NCBI GenBank assembly: GCA_016647705.1
Contig: CM028328.1
Coordinates: 38,416,501-38,480,500, forward strand
DNA length: 64,000 nt
Source: Eucommia ulmoides
Lineage: Eukaryota; Streptophyta; Magnoliopsida; Garryales; Eucommiaceae
Reading direction: 5' to 3'
Shown: positions 22,318 to 34,722 of the stretch, piece after piece
Position numbering within the stretch: position 1 is the stretch's first letter
How the letters are laid out: each line of letters begins with the position of its first letter
Notes under the pieces: model-generated
Told to the model about the DNA's origin: nothing
The model's database searches: none
Seen by the model: the letters and a program-made list of their open reading frames with translations, nothing else
Position numbers and translations under genes: made by a program

Positions 22318-24900
22318 TGATAATGCCTTTAAGTTGATCACCGAACATATCAGCTCTAATACTGAGGAGCAATGGATTGTTTAGGGTTTCTCACTCTCTC
22401 TCAGTATGGTTCCTACAAAATAATGCACCACAGGTGGGCCTGCCACCATTGCACCTCCGGTGTGAGAATTAGTTAAGGGTACTGAGGAGAGATGTATTAA
22501 TGCAATAAGTGTGTAAAGTGGCATGAGCTTAGTATAAGCTTAGCGTACGATTGTACATACCTCAAACCTTCGATGTTTTGATATTTATATAGAAAGGGAT
22601 GAGACTTATTTGGAAATCCTTCCCTGATTCTCTACATATCGCTATGGTAATTGCGTAGATCTCGATTCCTTTTCCATAGAGATGGTTAGAATGGAAGGTG
22701 GAGATTGTAGGACCGTTACGGAAATGGTACTTTCCTTTATAGGAGAGGTGGATTTAATTGCCTTTAGAGAGGTAACGTGATGGCACTCATGCCCTATGAG
22801 AAATAACTTGGAGCGGGTATAGAGATGGGGTCCGTCTGACCAGTGAAATCTGGAGTTCTCAGAATGGTGGTATGTTCGAGGACACATGGCGCCCTTGTAA
22901 CTTCTGACCGAATTTTCCCTCATTACTTCCTAAAAAGGATTCTTGAAAAATAATTTTTTGAAACTTGTTTTCCATTTGAAAGAACCTTTCTAAATTTATC
23001 TTTTAAAGTTTTTCTAAAAAATAATTTTGCCCAAGAAGATTTTCTCAAAAATGTTTTCGTAAAAAAGTCTTTACAAAACCTTTCAAAATGCTTTAACTTA
23101 CTTTCAGAAATATTTTATTTAAAACTTGTTTTCCTATCTAAAGGAAACTTTTCCAAAATTTTCTTTAAAGTCTATTTTAGAAAAAATGATTTTTTTAAGA
23201 GATTTTTTAAGAGATTCAAATTTTATTTTTTCAAACTCTTTTTCAATTTATCTTTTGTTATTTTGTTGTTTTAAAGTGCTTTTTTTTTTTTTCAAGAAAC
23301 AAATGATAAATAAAGGGAATTATTTTGTTAACTAAACCGAATAAAATTTCTAGAACTTCATTTGATTAAAATATTTATTTAAACTTAGGTACCGTCTTGG
23401 GACGGGGGTCTTGAGGTGCCTAACACCTTCCCCGAGCATAACTGACCCACCGAACCTTTAAAGAATTATCTGGTTAACACTATCAATTTTCTGGTAAAAA
23501 GTGGGCCATTTCAAAACCAAAACAGGGTTTTTAAAATTCCAGTGACCTAGCACACCATTTAACTCACTGTTAGTTGGCGATTTCATTTTTCAAACAAATT
23601 TCAGCCCAAAAAAATGCCTTCAAAATTGACGCGTAAATAAGCCTTTAAACAAAATATTTTTCATAACAATTAATGGATTTGAGAGAAGGAGCTTCTACCA
23701 GCTCAAAATAATTATGCTCAATTAATGTCTCAAATGCTACATAATAGAACTACGTGAGAAATAAATATGATTTACTCAAGTAATGCACAAATAATATTTA
23801 ATCAAATTTTGCAGGCAAAAAATATTTCTTAAGATATGCAAGATTTTCAAACTAGAAAATGATTTTTCAAGTTGTCAATTAGATAATATAAGAAAAGAAC
23901 TTAAATCAACTTGGAAAGATCTCACCGGGATTTTTTGAAAACAGATAAGATAGCTTAGTAAAGAACAAAATCGGTGATGAAAACTTTTGCGCACGTCAAT
24001 CATGAACTGTTTCAGAATAACTCTTTGAAATATTTTAGTAAAAATCACTATCTTTTTTAAGTAATGGTTGATTGTTCTTAATCGATTAAAGTTTAAAACA
24101 CAAGTATCTATAACTAGAATTCAAACTAGGTCTATAAGGGATAGTTTTCCAAAGATAAGATCTAAAATGACATTCTAGGAAGCCATATATTATATACTAT
24201 CAAAATAGGTATATTTCATTTAAAAATACTCTTAGAAAAGCTTGATTTGGTCTCCAAAACGTTTTTGATTCAAAACTCTTAAATATAGAAAGTAGTTCTA
24301 CTAATTCAATTCAAATAATTAATTAATATATGGACCAAATTAATAGGATCTTAATGATATATGATAAATCATAGTAATATACGTAAATCCCCAAAAAATC
24401 TATTTGTTCAATGTTCAAAACCATGGGATTTGGGTAAAAGATCACGCGAAAAGAAACAGTTAAAGTAGACTATTTTTTGCACCCTTAAACGATTAACTTT
24501 TTTCGATTTATTCTTTTTCTTATTTGAACACATGAAACTTCTAATATAAAATCACTCAATAAACGCATTATTTCCATAAAATATCAATGTTCAATTGTTC
24601 ATCAAAACATTATAGTCAATAGAAACCAATCTAGCCCTATATCTTTTCAGGGTTTCATCATCATGATGTTTGATTTTGAATATCCATTTGTATTCAATGG
24701 GAAGTATGTTTGAATAAGGTAGAACAAGAGACAAAGTGCCTTGATGCAGAAGAGAATTACTCTTCAGACATGGTTTTTCTCCAATGAGGAATTTTTGAAG
24801 CTTGAGAGTATGAAGTGTTGGAGTACTTAATCTGTTTTATTCTTTTTCGTGGTTTATTTTTGAAAAAAGATAATTTCAAGTATTTAATAATAAAGGTAAT
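22318..24900 (-). repeat. LTR (5' side) of the minus-strand gypsy element
   Basis: The LTR end begins TGATAATGCCTTTAAG at 22318, three bases from the PBS. Inside, the + strand carries TTAGGTACCGTCTTGGGACG (23386) and GGTGCCTAACACCTTCCCC (23415). The minus strand carries AATCGCCAACTAACAGTGAG-like sequence near 23580. These blocks also occur, reversed, at 8290-8470. The outer end was not found, so 24900 is only a working limit. No second LTR of this element is seen below 11700, which agrees with loss of its 3' half. Confidence 0.5.
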
Positions 24901-25696
24901 TTTTCGTATTTTACCCAATTGTATTATGTTGCTTTTAGATACTGTGGATATTCAGTTAAAGTATTTTATGTTTTAATGTTGAATAAAAAGAATGATATCG
25001 TTGACATATTCGTAAGAAATATCCAAAATATTCCCAGTCATTTAGAATTGTTAAATTAGTACTTGGAAATCGATTGGAATTCATTATGGGGTATTTTTTT
25101 TTCTTTTGAAAATGGTGAATTTCATAATAACTAGTGTAAGACACTAGAATGACCATAAGAGGACTTACTAATTTGCAGTAAGGGACCAAATATGATATTC
25201 CTCTATATTCATCATGGTAACTTTTCTTGATGTCAAAATGGAATATGGGAGTTGTGGTGGTACTTGCGATATTTAAACTTGAGGTACTTAATAGTCAAAT
25301 AAATAAGTTGCTATACTTTGATTGTACTGAGTGTTATTTTCTAACCACAAAACTTCGAAGATGATTATTTGGTATAGTGAAATATATATGTGAATATTTG
25401 AGCATGCAAGAAATGGTCTATGACTTTAAGCAAAGAGAGATGTGTCCTATATGATCAAATTTAATATAATTCGAACTTACTCTCTAGGAAGAGAAGTCTG
25501 ACAATTGGGATAAGATTATAATTAGTATCACACAATGAATTATTCTGTTAATCAAATAAAATGAGTGAACTAGGGTTATTCATTTTTCTCCATACTCTAT
25601 TAGATCTTTCAAGATCATAAAGATAGAGAGACTGAATAACACTTTAATTACAATTGAGATGGCAAATAATTTATGTAGTGGGAATGCCGTAAAGAA
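24901..25696. other. No gene seen
   Basis: AT-rich sequence with no recognisable element ends or coding region. It may still belong to the LTR on its left. Confidence 0.4.
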
Positions 25697-25894
25697 ACTT
25701 AGGTGGCATTTGGATAGTGTTCCTACTTTCCTAAACCCAATTGGAATGGGTTGGGTTGAGTTGAATTGGGTTGGGTTAAGAATTTTGGGAACAAAATTGC
25801 GTTTGGTAACGATAATTTTTATTTTGTGCTGAGAATAGAATGTGTTTGGTAACGATTTTATCCTAAAACTAATAATTTTTTTTTTTTTGTGTTT

Positions 25895-26165
25895 GGCAGC
25901 GGAAGCGGTGTCAGACGGTGGCCGAACACCGGCGACGGCGGTGGTGTTAGACGGCGGCAGCGGCGGTCGGACGGCCAGCGGGGTGGCGGAGGTGGCCGGC
26001 GACGGCCGCCGGATGTGTACACCGGCGGCGCGATGGTCGCCGGAGGTGGCCGGAGACGGCGGAAGGTTGCCGGAAACGGCGGACGGTTGGCGGCGGCGGC
26101 CGGCGATGGTCGCCGGACGACGGCGGGTGGTGGTGGTCGGCCGGCGGATGAAGACGGAAGTCGAG
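25895..26165. repeat. GC-rich CGGCGG/GCCGG low-complexity core
   Basis: About 270 bases very rich in G, C and CpG inside DNA that is otherwise strongly AT-rich. All six frames stay open because stop codons are rare in such sequence, giving frames of up to 244 codons. These have Pro/Arg- or Gly/Arg-rich translations and are not taken as genes. Confidence 0.8.
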
Positions 26166-27202
26166 AACTTTGGGTTGAATTTTTTGGGCACAAAAAGAAA
26201 CAACTTTTTTTTGTTTCTGGTTTTTTTAGGATTTTGAGAATCAATTCCTATTTTTTGGGTTGGGTTGGGTTGAGTTTTGTATTTGCCAAACGTGTTTCCA
26301 AAAATCAAACCCAAAATTTTTGGGTTGGGTTGGGTTGGGTTGGGAACACTAACTTAGTTTTTACAGAAGAATATCAAAATGATTTTAATTCTCTATTAAT
26401 TGATTAAGTAATTAATTTTTATTTTCTAACTTTTAATATAAACCTAATGGTCACACACAAATGGAGAAGAATGAGAGTCTCAATAGTCTTTTAGAAAGTG
26501 TGGATCAGAATGCCGAACATCTTAAAAATATTCGACAGTCAAAGTACAAATTAGAGATGCAGTAACCAGGGCATAAAACTCTACACTTTATTTAAATAGC
26601 CTAGGGGTTGTCCCTATGGAAAGTTTGAGTTTCCTCTCTCTCTATTAACTTTTTATTTTTCTTTCTGTCACTTTAAACCTATTCAAATCTACCCTAATAT
26701 TCTTAGATCTAGAATTCAATACATAGAAAATCAAAGAACACTATTAGAATATATTTATTCATGTGGACATTGTTCGAGGCAGGGAACACTTGTGCCGCTA
26801 TTTCATAGATTAGTTTCACAGATTCGTGAAGAATTTGGAGAGAAATCCCGCTTCGGGAACTATCAACTAAAGAGGTTGAAATACACACAGGGAAAGTATA
26901 TTATCTATTTATTAGAATGGGACATTTTTTTTTTGTTATACATATTGATTTATTTTTTGTTAGACAAATCGATTTAGGAACTAGGAATATTTAAAAAGAT
27001 AAAACTTAATTTAAAATTTTTGTTATCTGCGGCAGAAATCTAGTATTTTCTTCTGTCAAAAGTAAGCTTAGTAGGAAAATGATGTCAAGGAAACACTATA
27101 CTTAGGGTTGGACTGTTGTATTCAAGATGCGGATCAAATGATCATTTGATGAATAGGTGAAATGGGAGGTGTGGAGTATAGGAGAGGAAGAATTTGGCAA
27201 TT

Positions 27203-27241
27203 TAAGTGTTAGAATTCTAAGTGTTAGAATTCTAAGTGTTA
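27203..27241. repeat. 15-bp tandem repeat
   Basis: Consecutive units of the type AAGTGTTAGAATTCT. Each unit contains the palindrome TTAGAATTCTAA. Confidence 0.8.
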
Positions 27242-27530
27242 AAAATATTCTAAATTTGTTTGATAACATTCAAATTTTAAGTGTTGATTTTTAAGTATTA
27301 AATTCTTTTTATCTATATTTGAAAAAATAAAAATTATTTAATTTATATTATTACCTTTAAATTAAAATTTAAAATGAACATAATTTAAAATTAAACAAAT
27401 ATATCAATACCAAACTGAGACTCGTACTCAACTTTAGGGGCTAATAGTGAAATTAACCCTATAGTAAAAGAAATTTAGGAACAAGAACAGTAACCAAACG
27501 CCACCTAAGGTGTTTATCTAGTGACTTTAA

Positions 27531-28607
27531 CGGCATGTTTGGTTGGATGGAATCGAGGGCGGAATGGAATCGCATTCCGCCCTCGATTCCTATTCTGTAG
27601 TTTGGTTCTCCAATGGAATCACTTTTGTGATTCCATTAGAATGAAATTGGATGGAATGTGATTCTATTTGAGATGGGGTGGAATGGAATTCCAATCCAAT
27701 AGAATCAATATCTTAAATTATATGATAGTCCTTGTAATCAAGTTCTTGAAAATTGAGAACAAAAACAGAAATTAGATAACATAAATTGAAATTAGATAAC
27801 AGAAAGTTGGGAATAAAAATAAAAAATTAAGAACAAAAAATTGAGAACAGAACTAGAAAATTGAGAACAAAAATTGAAAATTGAGAATAGAAACAGAAAA
27901 TTGAGAACATAAACCGAAAATTGAGAATAAAAACAGAAAATTAGAAAACAGGAAATTGAGAACATAAATTAAAAATTGAGAAAAAAAACATAAAATTAGA
28001 GAACAAAAAATTAAGAACAGAAACTGAAAATTGAGAATAAAAATATAAAATTAGATAACGAAAAATTGAGAACGAAAACTGAAAATTGAGAACAAAAACA
28101 TAAAATTAGAGAATAGAAACAGAAAATTGAGAACAAAAATAGAAAATTAAGAAGAAAAACATAAAATTAGATAATAGAAAATTGAGATTATAAACTGAAA
28201 ATTGAGAACAAAAAATAAAAAATTAGAGAACGGAAAATTGAAAAAGGAAACTGAAAATTGAGAATAAAAACAGAAATTAAAGAATAGAAACTGAAAATTG
28301 AGAATAAAAATAGAAATTAGAAAACAAAAACTTAAAATTAAGTTGAATAGTGAAATATAATAAAATGAAGAAAGGAATAGAATAGTGAAATATAATAAAA
28401 TTTTATTATAACCAATCAAGAAGAGAATGGAATAATAATTTTATAAGGGTAAAATGGAAATTTTACTATATTTCACTATTCCATTATTTCTTTCATTCCA
28501 TACTAACCAAACAAGAGAATAGAATAGTGATTACATTCACAATTCCATTCCATTACTTCTTCTATTCCATTTCATTCTCATTCCATTCTGTCCAACCAAA
28601 CATGCTG
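27531..28607 (+). mobile_element. Harbinger/Tourist-like TIR element, copy 1
   Basis: 1077 bp beginning CGGCATGTTTGGTTGG and ending CCAACCAAACATGCTG, flanked by the 3-bp duplication TAA (27528-27530 and 28608-28610). This agrees with PIF/Harbinger (Tourist) elements. Near the left end is a perfect 18-bp-stem hairpin (GGAATCGAGGGCGGAATG and its complement, 27551-27592). The interior is a degenerate array. No transposase is present, so it is non-autonomous. Confidence 0.8.
27745..28335. repeat. Array of about 20-bp AATTGAGAAC units
   Basis: Roughly thirty imperfect units of the type GAAAATTGAGAACAAAAACA. The reversed array occurs in copy 2 at about 29110-29720. Open frames over these arrays (Phe/Leu/Ser-rich) are repeat artefacts. 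Confidence 0.85.
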
Positions 28608-28610
28608 TAA

Positions 28611-28831
28611 GTTTCTGTTTTTTACAATGATGAAAAAATAAATGGAACAATTCCATTATGTGCCCACAATTTTATTCTAAATTTTGGAAGCAAAAGTGAA
28701 CCGGATAATTTTTTATTTTTTTTTTCTCATTATTTAATAGAAATACAACAAAATAACCCTACACAGAGACCACATAAACAAACAGCACCATAAAATTGCA
28801 TTATTTTTTATTTCTTGGATTGCAAATATAC
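28611..28831. other. Spacer between the two inverted TIR elements
   Basis: About 220 bases of AT-rich unique-looking sequence with no gene. It would form the loop if the two neighbouring copies paired. Confidence 0.7.
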
Positions 28832-28834
28832 TGA

Positions 28835-29933
28835 CGGCATGTTTGGTTCGTAGGAATGGAATGAGGGTGGAATAGAATGGAAGAAGTAATGGAATGAGAG
28901 AATGAATGGAATGGAATTATAAATGGAATCACTATTCCATTCTCTTGTTTGATTGGTATGGAATAAAAGAAAGAATGGAATAGTGAAATATAATAAAATT
29001 TATATTTTGCCCTTATAAAATTATTATTCCATTATCTTCTTGGTTGGTTATAATAAAATTTTATTATATTTCACTATTCTATTTATTTCCTCATTTTATT
29101 ATATTTCACTATTCAACTCAATTTTAAGTTTTTGTTCTCTAATTTCTATTTTTGTTCTCAATTTTCAGTTTCTATTCTTTAATTTCTGTTTTTGTTCTCA
29201 ATTTTCAGTTTCCTTTTTCAATTTTCCGTTCTCTAATTTTCTATTTTTTGTTCTCAATTTTCAGTTTTTGTTCTCAATTTTCTATTTTTATTCTCAATTT
29301 TCTGTTTCCGTTCTCAATTTTCTATTATCTAATTTTATGTTTTTATTCTCAATTTTCTGTTTTTGTTCTTAATTTTCAGTTTTCCTTCTCAATTTTTCGT
29401 TTTCTAATTTTATATTTTTGTTCTCAATTTTCAGTTTATGTTCTCAATTTTCTGTTTCTGTTCTCTAATTTTCTATTTTTGTTCTCAATTTTTAGTTTAT
29501 ATTCTCAATTTCCTGTTCTCTAATTTTTTGTTTTTATTCTCAATTTTCGGTTTATGTTCTCAATTTTCTATTTCTATTCTCAATTTTCAACTTCTGTTCT
29601 CAATTTTCTAGTTCTGTTCTCAATTTTTTGTTCTCAATTTTCTATTTCTATTCCCAACTTTCTGTTCTCTAATTTCAATTTATGTTCTCTAATTTCTATT
29701 TTTGTTCTCAATTTTCAAGAGCTTAATTACAAGGGCTATTATGTAATTTAAGATATTGATTCCATTGGGTTGGAATCCCATTCCATCCTATTTCAAATGG
29801 AATCTCATTCCATCCAATTTCATTCCAATGAAATCACAAAAGTGATTCCATTGGAGAACCAAACAATGGAATAGGAATCGAGGGCGGAATGCGATTCCAT
29901 TCCGCCCTCGATTCTATCCAACCAAAAATGCCG
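28835..29933 (-). mobile_element. Harbinger/Tourist-like TIR element, copy 2 (inverted)
   Basis: 1099 bp beginning CGGCATGTTTGGTTCG and ending CCAACCAAAAATGCCG, flanked by TGA (28832-28834 and 29934-29936). It is the same element as copy 1 in opposite orientation. The hairpin-bearing end is at the right (about 29876-29917) and the array lies at about 29110-29720. The TGA duplication is a slight departure from the TAA/TTA usual for Harbinger. Confidence 0.8.
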
Positions 29934-29936
29934 TGA

Positions 29937-30713
29937 ATGTTAACTGAAATAGAAAGATGTGAATAACAATAGTAAACAATTAATAGTAAAGATGCTATCA
30001 AGAGAATTTGTTTTTTGAGGAAAAAACACTTATCGTATTCAGGTAAAAAAAATAAAAAATATAAGTGGCCATTTGGTTGAAAAGTTTACATTAATTTTAT
30101 GTAAACTTAATTAATTAAGTATAGTAATTATATTTATCAAACAAATTTAATTAATTAAATACTTATCATAATCAGTTTTAAGCAGTTAATTAAATTATCA
30201 AGCATACCCTTAGTAATTCACGCACGGATTATATTTCTTTCATTCAAAAAATATAATTGGGATGTCATTTTAAAACTTTAAAACAGATAATCATGATTGT
30301 GTAATTTAAAAATGTAAAGAACAAAAAAAATAATTGATTTATTAAGTGATTACTTGTTGGTGCTTTTTATATAATTAATTATGTAAATGTTCTTTCCCAA
30401 ATAGATATTTTGGGAATATCTTCACCATTTTCTTTATTTATGGTAAATGTTTTATTTGAATTCAACTTAATAAAAAAAATTAATCCCAAGCCAATCTTCA
30501 AAATAAGTGATGCATTTTTTCATTCAAAAAATTTTAAAAATAAAAAATGTGATTATTTTGACAAAAAGTCAAGTCAACAAAATTAGTTGGTTTAATGCAA
30601 AATTGTATATATGAAATAGAATTTTGTATCTTAAATTGGGTACATAGTAACTTTTTGCTTTTTTAAGACCTATACCTTTTGCATACGTAGGTTGTAATAA
30701 AAGCTTTTGTCTA
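29937..30713. other. AT-rich, no gene seen
   Basis: Contains AATTAATTAA-type self-complementary stretches near 30105-30185, possibly a remnant of another small DNA element. Nothing else could be supported. Confidence 0.4.
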
Positions 30714-30910
30714 TGTTAATATATGTAACGAGCCTTAGCCCACTATGTCAAACCTTAGTCTCATTATAAAGACCGGACCTTAACCCTACTAGAGTTACCC
30801 TAGTCACCTTGTATATATAGACTCTCTGTATATCTCTATAATGATATATTTCTCATATGTAAGTACAATTCTCTCATGTTCTTTCAATATCTTGTTTCTC
30901 AATTATTCCA
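30714..30910 (+). repeat. 5' LTR of copia element A
   Basis: Starts TGTTAATATATGTAACG and ends near TTATTCCA. Short LTRs of about 200 bp are usual for this kind of copia element. It matches the truncated 3' LTR at 40569-40664, and contains a TATATATAG stretch near 30813. PBS-like GGTATTAAGAAC follows. Confidence 0.75.
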
Positions 30911-31079
30911 GCTTGGTATTAAGAACTAATTTTTCCTGGCCCTCTTCCTACTAAATTTTTCTAAACCCTAATATTTTCAAGTATTCTGTCTTGCCGCTGC
31001 CTATCTCGTTTTCATCATTCAACATCATAACATCGTACTCATCATTACCATCAGACTCGTTTCATAAAATAAAAATAAA

Positions 31080-31420
31080 AGTTCAACGACACCAAAATCA
31101 CCTCCATTGAGGTTCTCATGCACCTCCATGCACCACGTCAAGCCACCGTAGGTCCGTGGTATTTGTTGACTGCTACAGGACTTATGGTCGCTTTGATATC
31201 AATACTCATCACACCACCAGCTTCGTCTTGAAGAAAGAATTCAAATGCCACCAAAATTGCTGCCATCAAAGCTTCAACCGGCCTCCACGCACCACCAACA
31301 GTCCTACCATTGCTATCATATTCGTTGACTACTACAGGCCTCACCGTCAATCCAATATCATCACCTACCACATCACCATATTTGTCTTGAAAATACAATT
31401 CCAACATCACCAAAATCACT
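31080..31420. repeat. Tandem duplication (period about 159) in leader of element A
   Basis: TTTGTTGACTGCTACAGG at 31162 recurs as TTCGTTGACTACTACAGG at 31321. Each is flanked by matching CACCAAAATC, CATCACC and GTCTTGAA-AA stretches. The units are clearly diverged. Confidence 0.6.
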
Positions 31421-32149
31421 GAAATCAGATACCGTACATGCTCTCATGTGCGTTCTAAAAAATCTACATTTCCATTGGGCTTTTCACACGTAGCACCACG
31501 TCACCCCTACACATGGTGCCACTTTACCCCCCATGTCGTCTGACATGTTAGCTCAAGGTAACCATTTATTGCCACATCAATACCACGTTAGTGACATATC
31601 AGCTGCCATATCAGCCTAAAGTATGTCATTCAACTGCCACGTCATTACAACGTCAACACTATTGTGCAAGTCATAGCCATGTCTATACCTGCTACTACAC
31701 ACTCTGCCATATCACCAGTTCACAGTGCTCGGTTTCCATTGACTGGTTTACCCTTTTTTTACCAGTTCTTGGAGATCGAACACTGATTCTTTGCTAAATC
31801 CCACATTTCGAATCCAACTTTCGCCTCAGTTTACTCAAATTCAAATTATACAGTATACTTCTATTTATATTGTTGATTTGGTTCATCATAGTGGTTTGAC
31901 TGGTTCAAGGATTCATCAATCGATTCTCATGATTATAGACCGATTCCTGGATAATTTCAGCATTTTGAATCCATCCATGACATCAATTTCTCTAAATTCA
32001 CATCATGTAGTATATTTTGTTGTATATTGTCGATCTAATTCAACAACGATGTTTGAGAGTTGTTCTTCCTAAACCATTATCAATCCTAAAGAGGGTTCGG
32101 ATCCTACCTCCACTATATTACCATCTCTATTGCAGATATAACTTCATTC
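31421..32149 (+). other. Leader of copia element A, rich in CACGTCA-like motifs
   Basis: No coding assigned. From 31485 to 31720 the sequence is a loose series of GCCACGTCA- and CCACATCA-type words at roughly 15-30 base spacing. The leader of element B (47020-47150) has the same style of repeats. Confidence 0.45.
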
Positions 32150-33418
32150 CTCCACAAAATTATCTCTAATTATGGTAGAAACATTTCCCATGCCTTTTTA
32201 CTTACTACAGGTAATTCTTATTGGTTCTTTGATTTTGCCCGTTGTAATCATTTGACTTCTAATCCCAACATCTTCTCATCCAAACTATTTGTTATGAATA
32301 CTCTTAACATTCATAAAACTAATGGTTCTCAAATATTTGTTACTCATATCGGTCAGATTTTTACTTCACATGTTTCTATTTCAGACACGTATTTAATGCA
32401 AAAACTCACTTTAAATCTACTATCTATTGGACAACTTTGTGAATTAAAATTTGAAGTAATATTTTCTAATAGTAGATGTCGTGTGAGGATCTTCGAACAA
32501 GAGAAACCCTTAGGACTGGTCGTATAGTTGGATGTCTATTTGAGCTCAACAATTTGCACCTTCTACCTAAAACCCCACCACAACCACATCATGTCTCTTC
32601 ATCAACTTGTGCAACCTCACTACCACCACCACCATTCTCCTCCTCCTCCTTATCATCACCATCATCCTCCTTATCACCACCACCACCACCACTACCACTA
32701 TCACCATCCTCCTCCTCATCATTATTCTCTATTTGGCATTCTCTATTAGGCCACACTTCATTTGGCTGACTCAAATTATTTATTTATAGTAGTCAATTAG
32801 GTTCAATTCAGGATGAGTCATTCAATTATATTTATTGTCAACTTGAAAAACAACTAGCCTTACCTTTTTAGTGATAGTCAATCTATTTCTCTTATACCCT
32901 TTAATCTAGTGAATTTTGATGTTTCGGGGGGCCTTCTCCTAATGCAAAAATGGGTGGTTATCGTTATTTTGTTATCTTTGTGGATGACTACTCTCTATAT
33001 AGATAGTTATTTAATATAAAAAAATAGATCTGGACTATTCCAAATATATTCTAATTTTTCTTCTACAGTTTAAACCCATTTTTCTCGAAATATCAAAGTT
33101 TTTCGCTCAAATAATACAATGAAATACAAGGATCGTGCTTTTATAAATCTGTTTCATAAAAATGGGACACTCACCGCCACTTATGTCCTGGAACCTCCCA
33201 AACAAATGTACGAGCCGAACGCACACATAGACACATTCTTGACATAGTTCGTGCCTTCCTTATTTCTTCATCTTATCCTAAGCGTTTTTGGGGTGAGACT
33301 GTTCTAACCACAATATACATAATAAACTGTGTCCACTCTTCTACAATTCAACATCAGTCTCCATTTGATCATCTATTTGGTAAACCTCTCGATTACTCTT
33401 AACTCAAAGTCTTAAGGT

Positions 33419-34095
33419 TATTTTTGTTTTGTTCTTATCAAACCACATGAACACAACAAGATAGAATCAAGGGCCTACCTATGTTGTTTTCTAGGATATG
33501 AAATTGAACATAAAGGGTATCGGTGTTGGGATCCCATTTATAAAAACTTTTTGAATATCTCGTTATGTCATTTTTTGGGAGAATAAAATATTTTCTTCTG
33601 TATAATCCATTGATATATCCACCATTATTAACTCCAGATGATTTACTGATCTATCTCTTCAGTTATTACCTAAGGATGCAGTTTCAGGTACCTCTGAGCC
33701 CACTCCAAAACCACCAGTTGAGCCCACTACACAACCACTAATTGTGCCTTCTCCATGACCACCAGTTAAGCCCAACCTATAACCACCAGTTAGGTTACGT
33801 TTGTTTTATTTTTCGTAAAGCACATGAACACAACAAGATGAAACCAAGGGCCCATCTATGTTGTTTTCTAGAATATTCCATTAAATATAAAGGGTATTGG
33901 AGTTGGGGTCTCATCTCTAAAACTCTTTGTATCTCTAGTCATGTCATTTTTTTGGTAGCATCAAATATTTTCTTTCGTATGATCTATTCAGGTATCAACC
34001 ATTACAAACTCCAGATTCTTTACTGATCCATCTCTTAATTTATTTCATAAGGATACAGTTTCAAGTGCTGCTAAGTCCACTCCAAAACCAATAGT
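33419..34095. repeat. Duplicated integrase/linker segment (about 300 bp, offset about 370)
   Basis: CACATGAACACAACAAGATAG-like sequence at 33445 recurs at 33820. Each copy is followed by CTATGTTGTTTTCTAG, AAAGGGTAT, ATGTCATTTTTT and CACTCCAAAACCA at matching distances. Element B has this segment once. Confidence 0.75.
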
Positions 34096-34722
34096 TGAGC
34101 CAACTCTATAATCTCCATTTAAGCCCACTTTATAACCATCAGTTGAGCCCACTCCAAAACCACTAGATGTTCTTACTCCTTTAACTCCATCGACCGTGCC
34201 TGAGGCTCATCCTATATCTGATGATTTTGCACCAACTCTTTCTGAGACCCACGATCTAGGATTGTGTACCAACTCCTTCTAAGACCAATTCCCTAGATCA
34301 CTTTCACTGCTCTAATATGGTAACTCATCATCCCTCTTATCTTAATGTCTATTATAGTTTTTCTACCATACATAATCTACGTGAGCCACAATCTAATAAG
34401 GAGGGAAGTACTAACCCAATTTGGTAGAAAGCAATGGATGAACAACTTCAGGCCCAAGCTAAAACTCACACTTGGGATCTTGTTGACCTCCTACCCGAGA
34501 AAACTCTTATTGGATGCAAGTGCGTGTTCAAGATCAAAACTCTTTCTGGTGGTTTCGTTAAATGTTATAAAACCCGACTCATTACTAAGTGATTTGCTCA
34601 GGAAAATGACATTGACTATGAAGAGACATTTGCTCTAGTGGCTAGGCTCACATATGTCCGTACTCTTGTTATCGTTATTGTCATTCGTAAATGGACCCAT
34701 TTTCAGATGGATGTCAAGAATG

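Larger units (their letters stand above)
25697..27509. mobile_element. Candidate terminal-inverted-repeat element with GC-rich core
   Basis: The left end CTTAGGTGGCATTTGGAT (25698) is matched in inverse by the right end, whose reverse complement reads CTTAGGTGGCGTTTGGTT (27509 downwards). Similarity continues for about 30 bases (TAGTGTTCCT against TACTGTTCTT). A second inner inverted pair lies at about 25712-25745 and 26290-26355 (ATAGTGTTCC / GGAACACTAA with GGGTTGGGTT arrays), so one element may be nested in another. No target duplication could be set, and no transposase was seen. The type, hAT- or PIF-like, is undetermined. Confidence 0.45.

Noticed and set aside
25580..26314. Longest open frame (244 codons, minus strand) and overlapping frames on both strands
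   Set aside because: The openness comes from GC-rich low-complexity DNA with few stop codons; translations are Pro/Arg/Ala- or Gly/Arg-rich in all frames, with no domain.
28147..29751. Phe/Leu/Ser-rich open frames in the TIR elements
   Set aside because: Direct products of the 20-bp AATTGAGAAC array read in three frames.
31138..31422. Two opposite 88-93 codon frames
   Set aside because: They lie over the 159-bp leader duplication of copia element A and show no family.
32476..32789. His-, Pro/Ser- and Thr-rich frames
   Set aside because: CAC/CCT/ATC trinucleotide run in the copia element; overlapping frames on both strands show low complexity.
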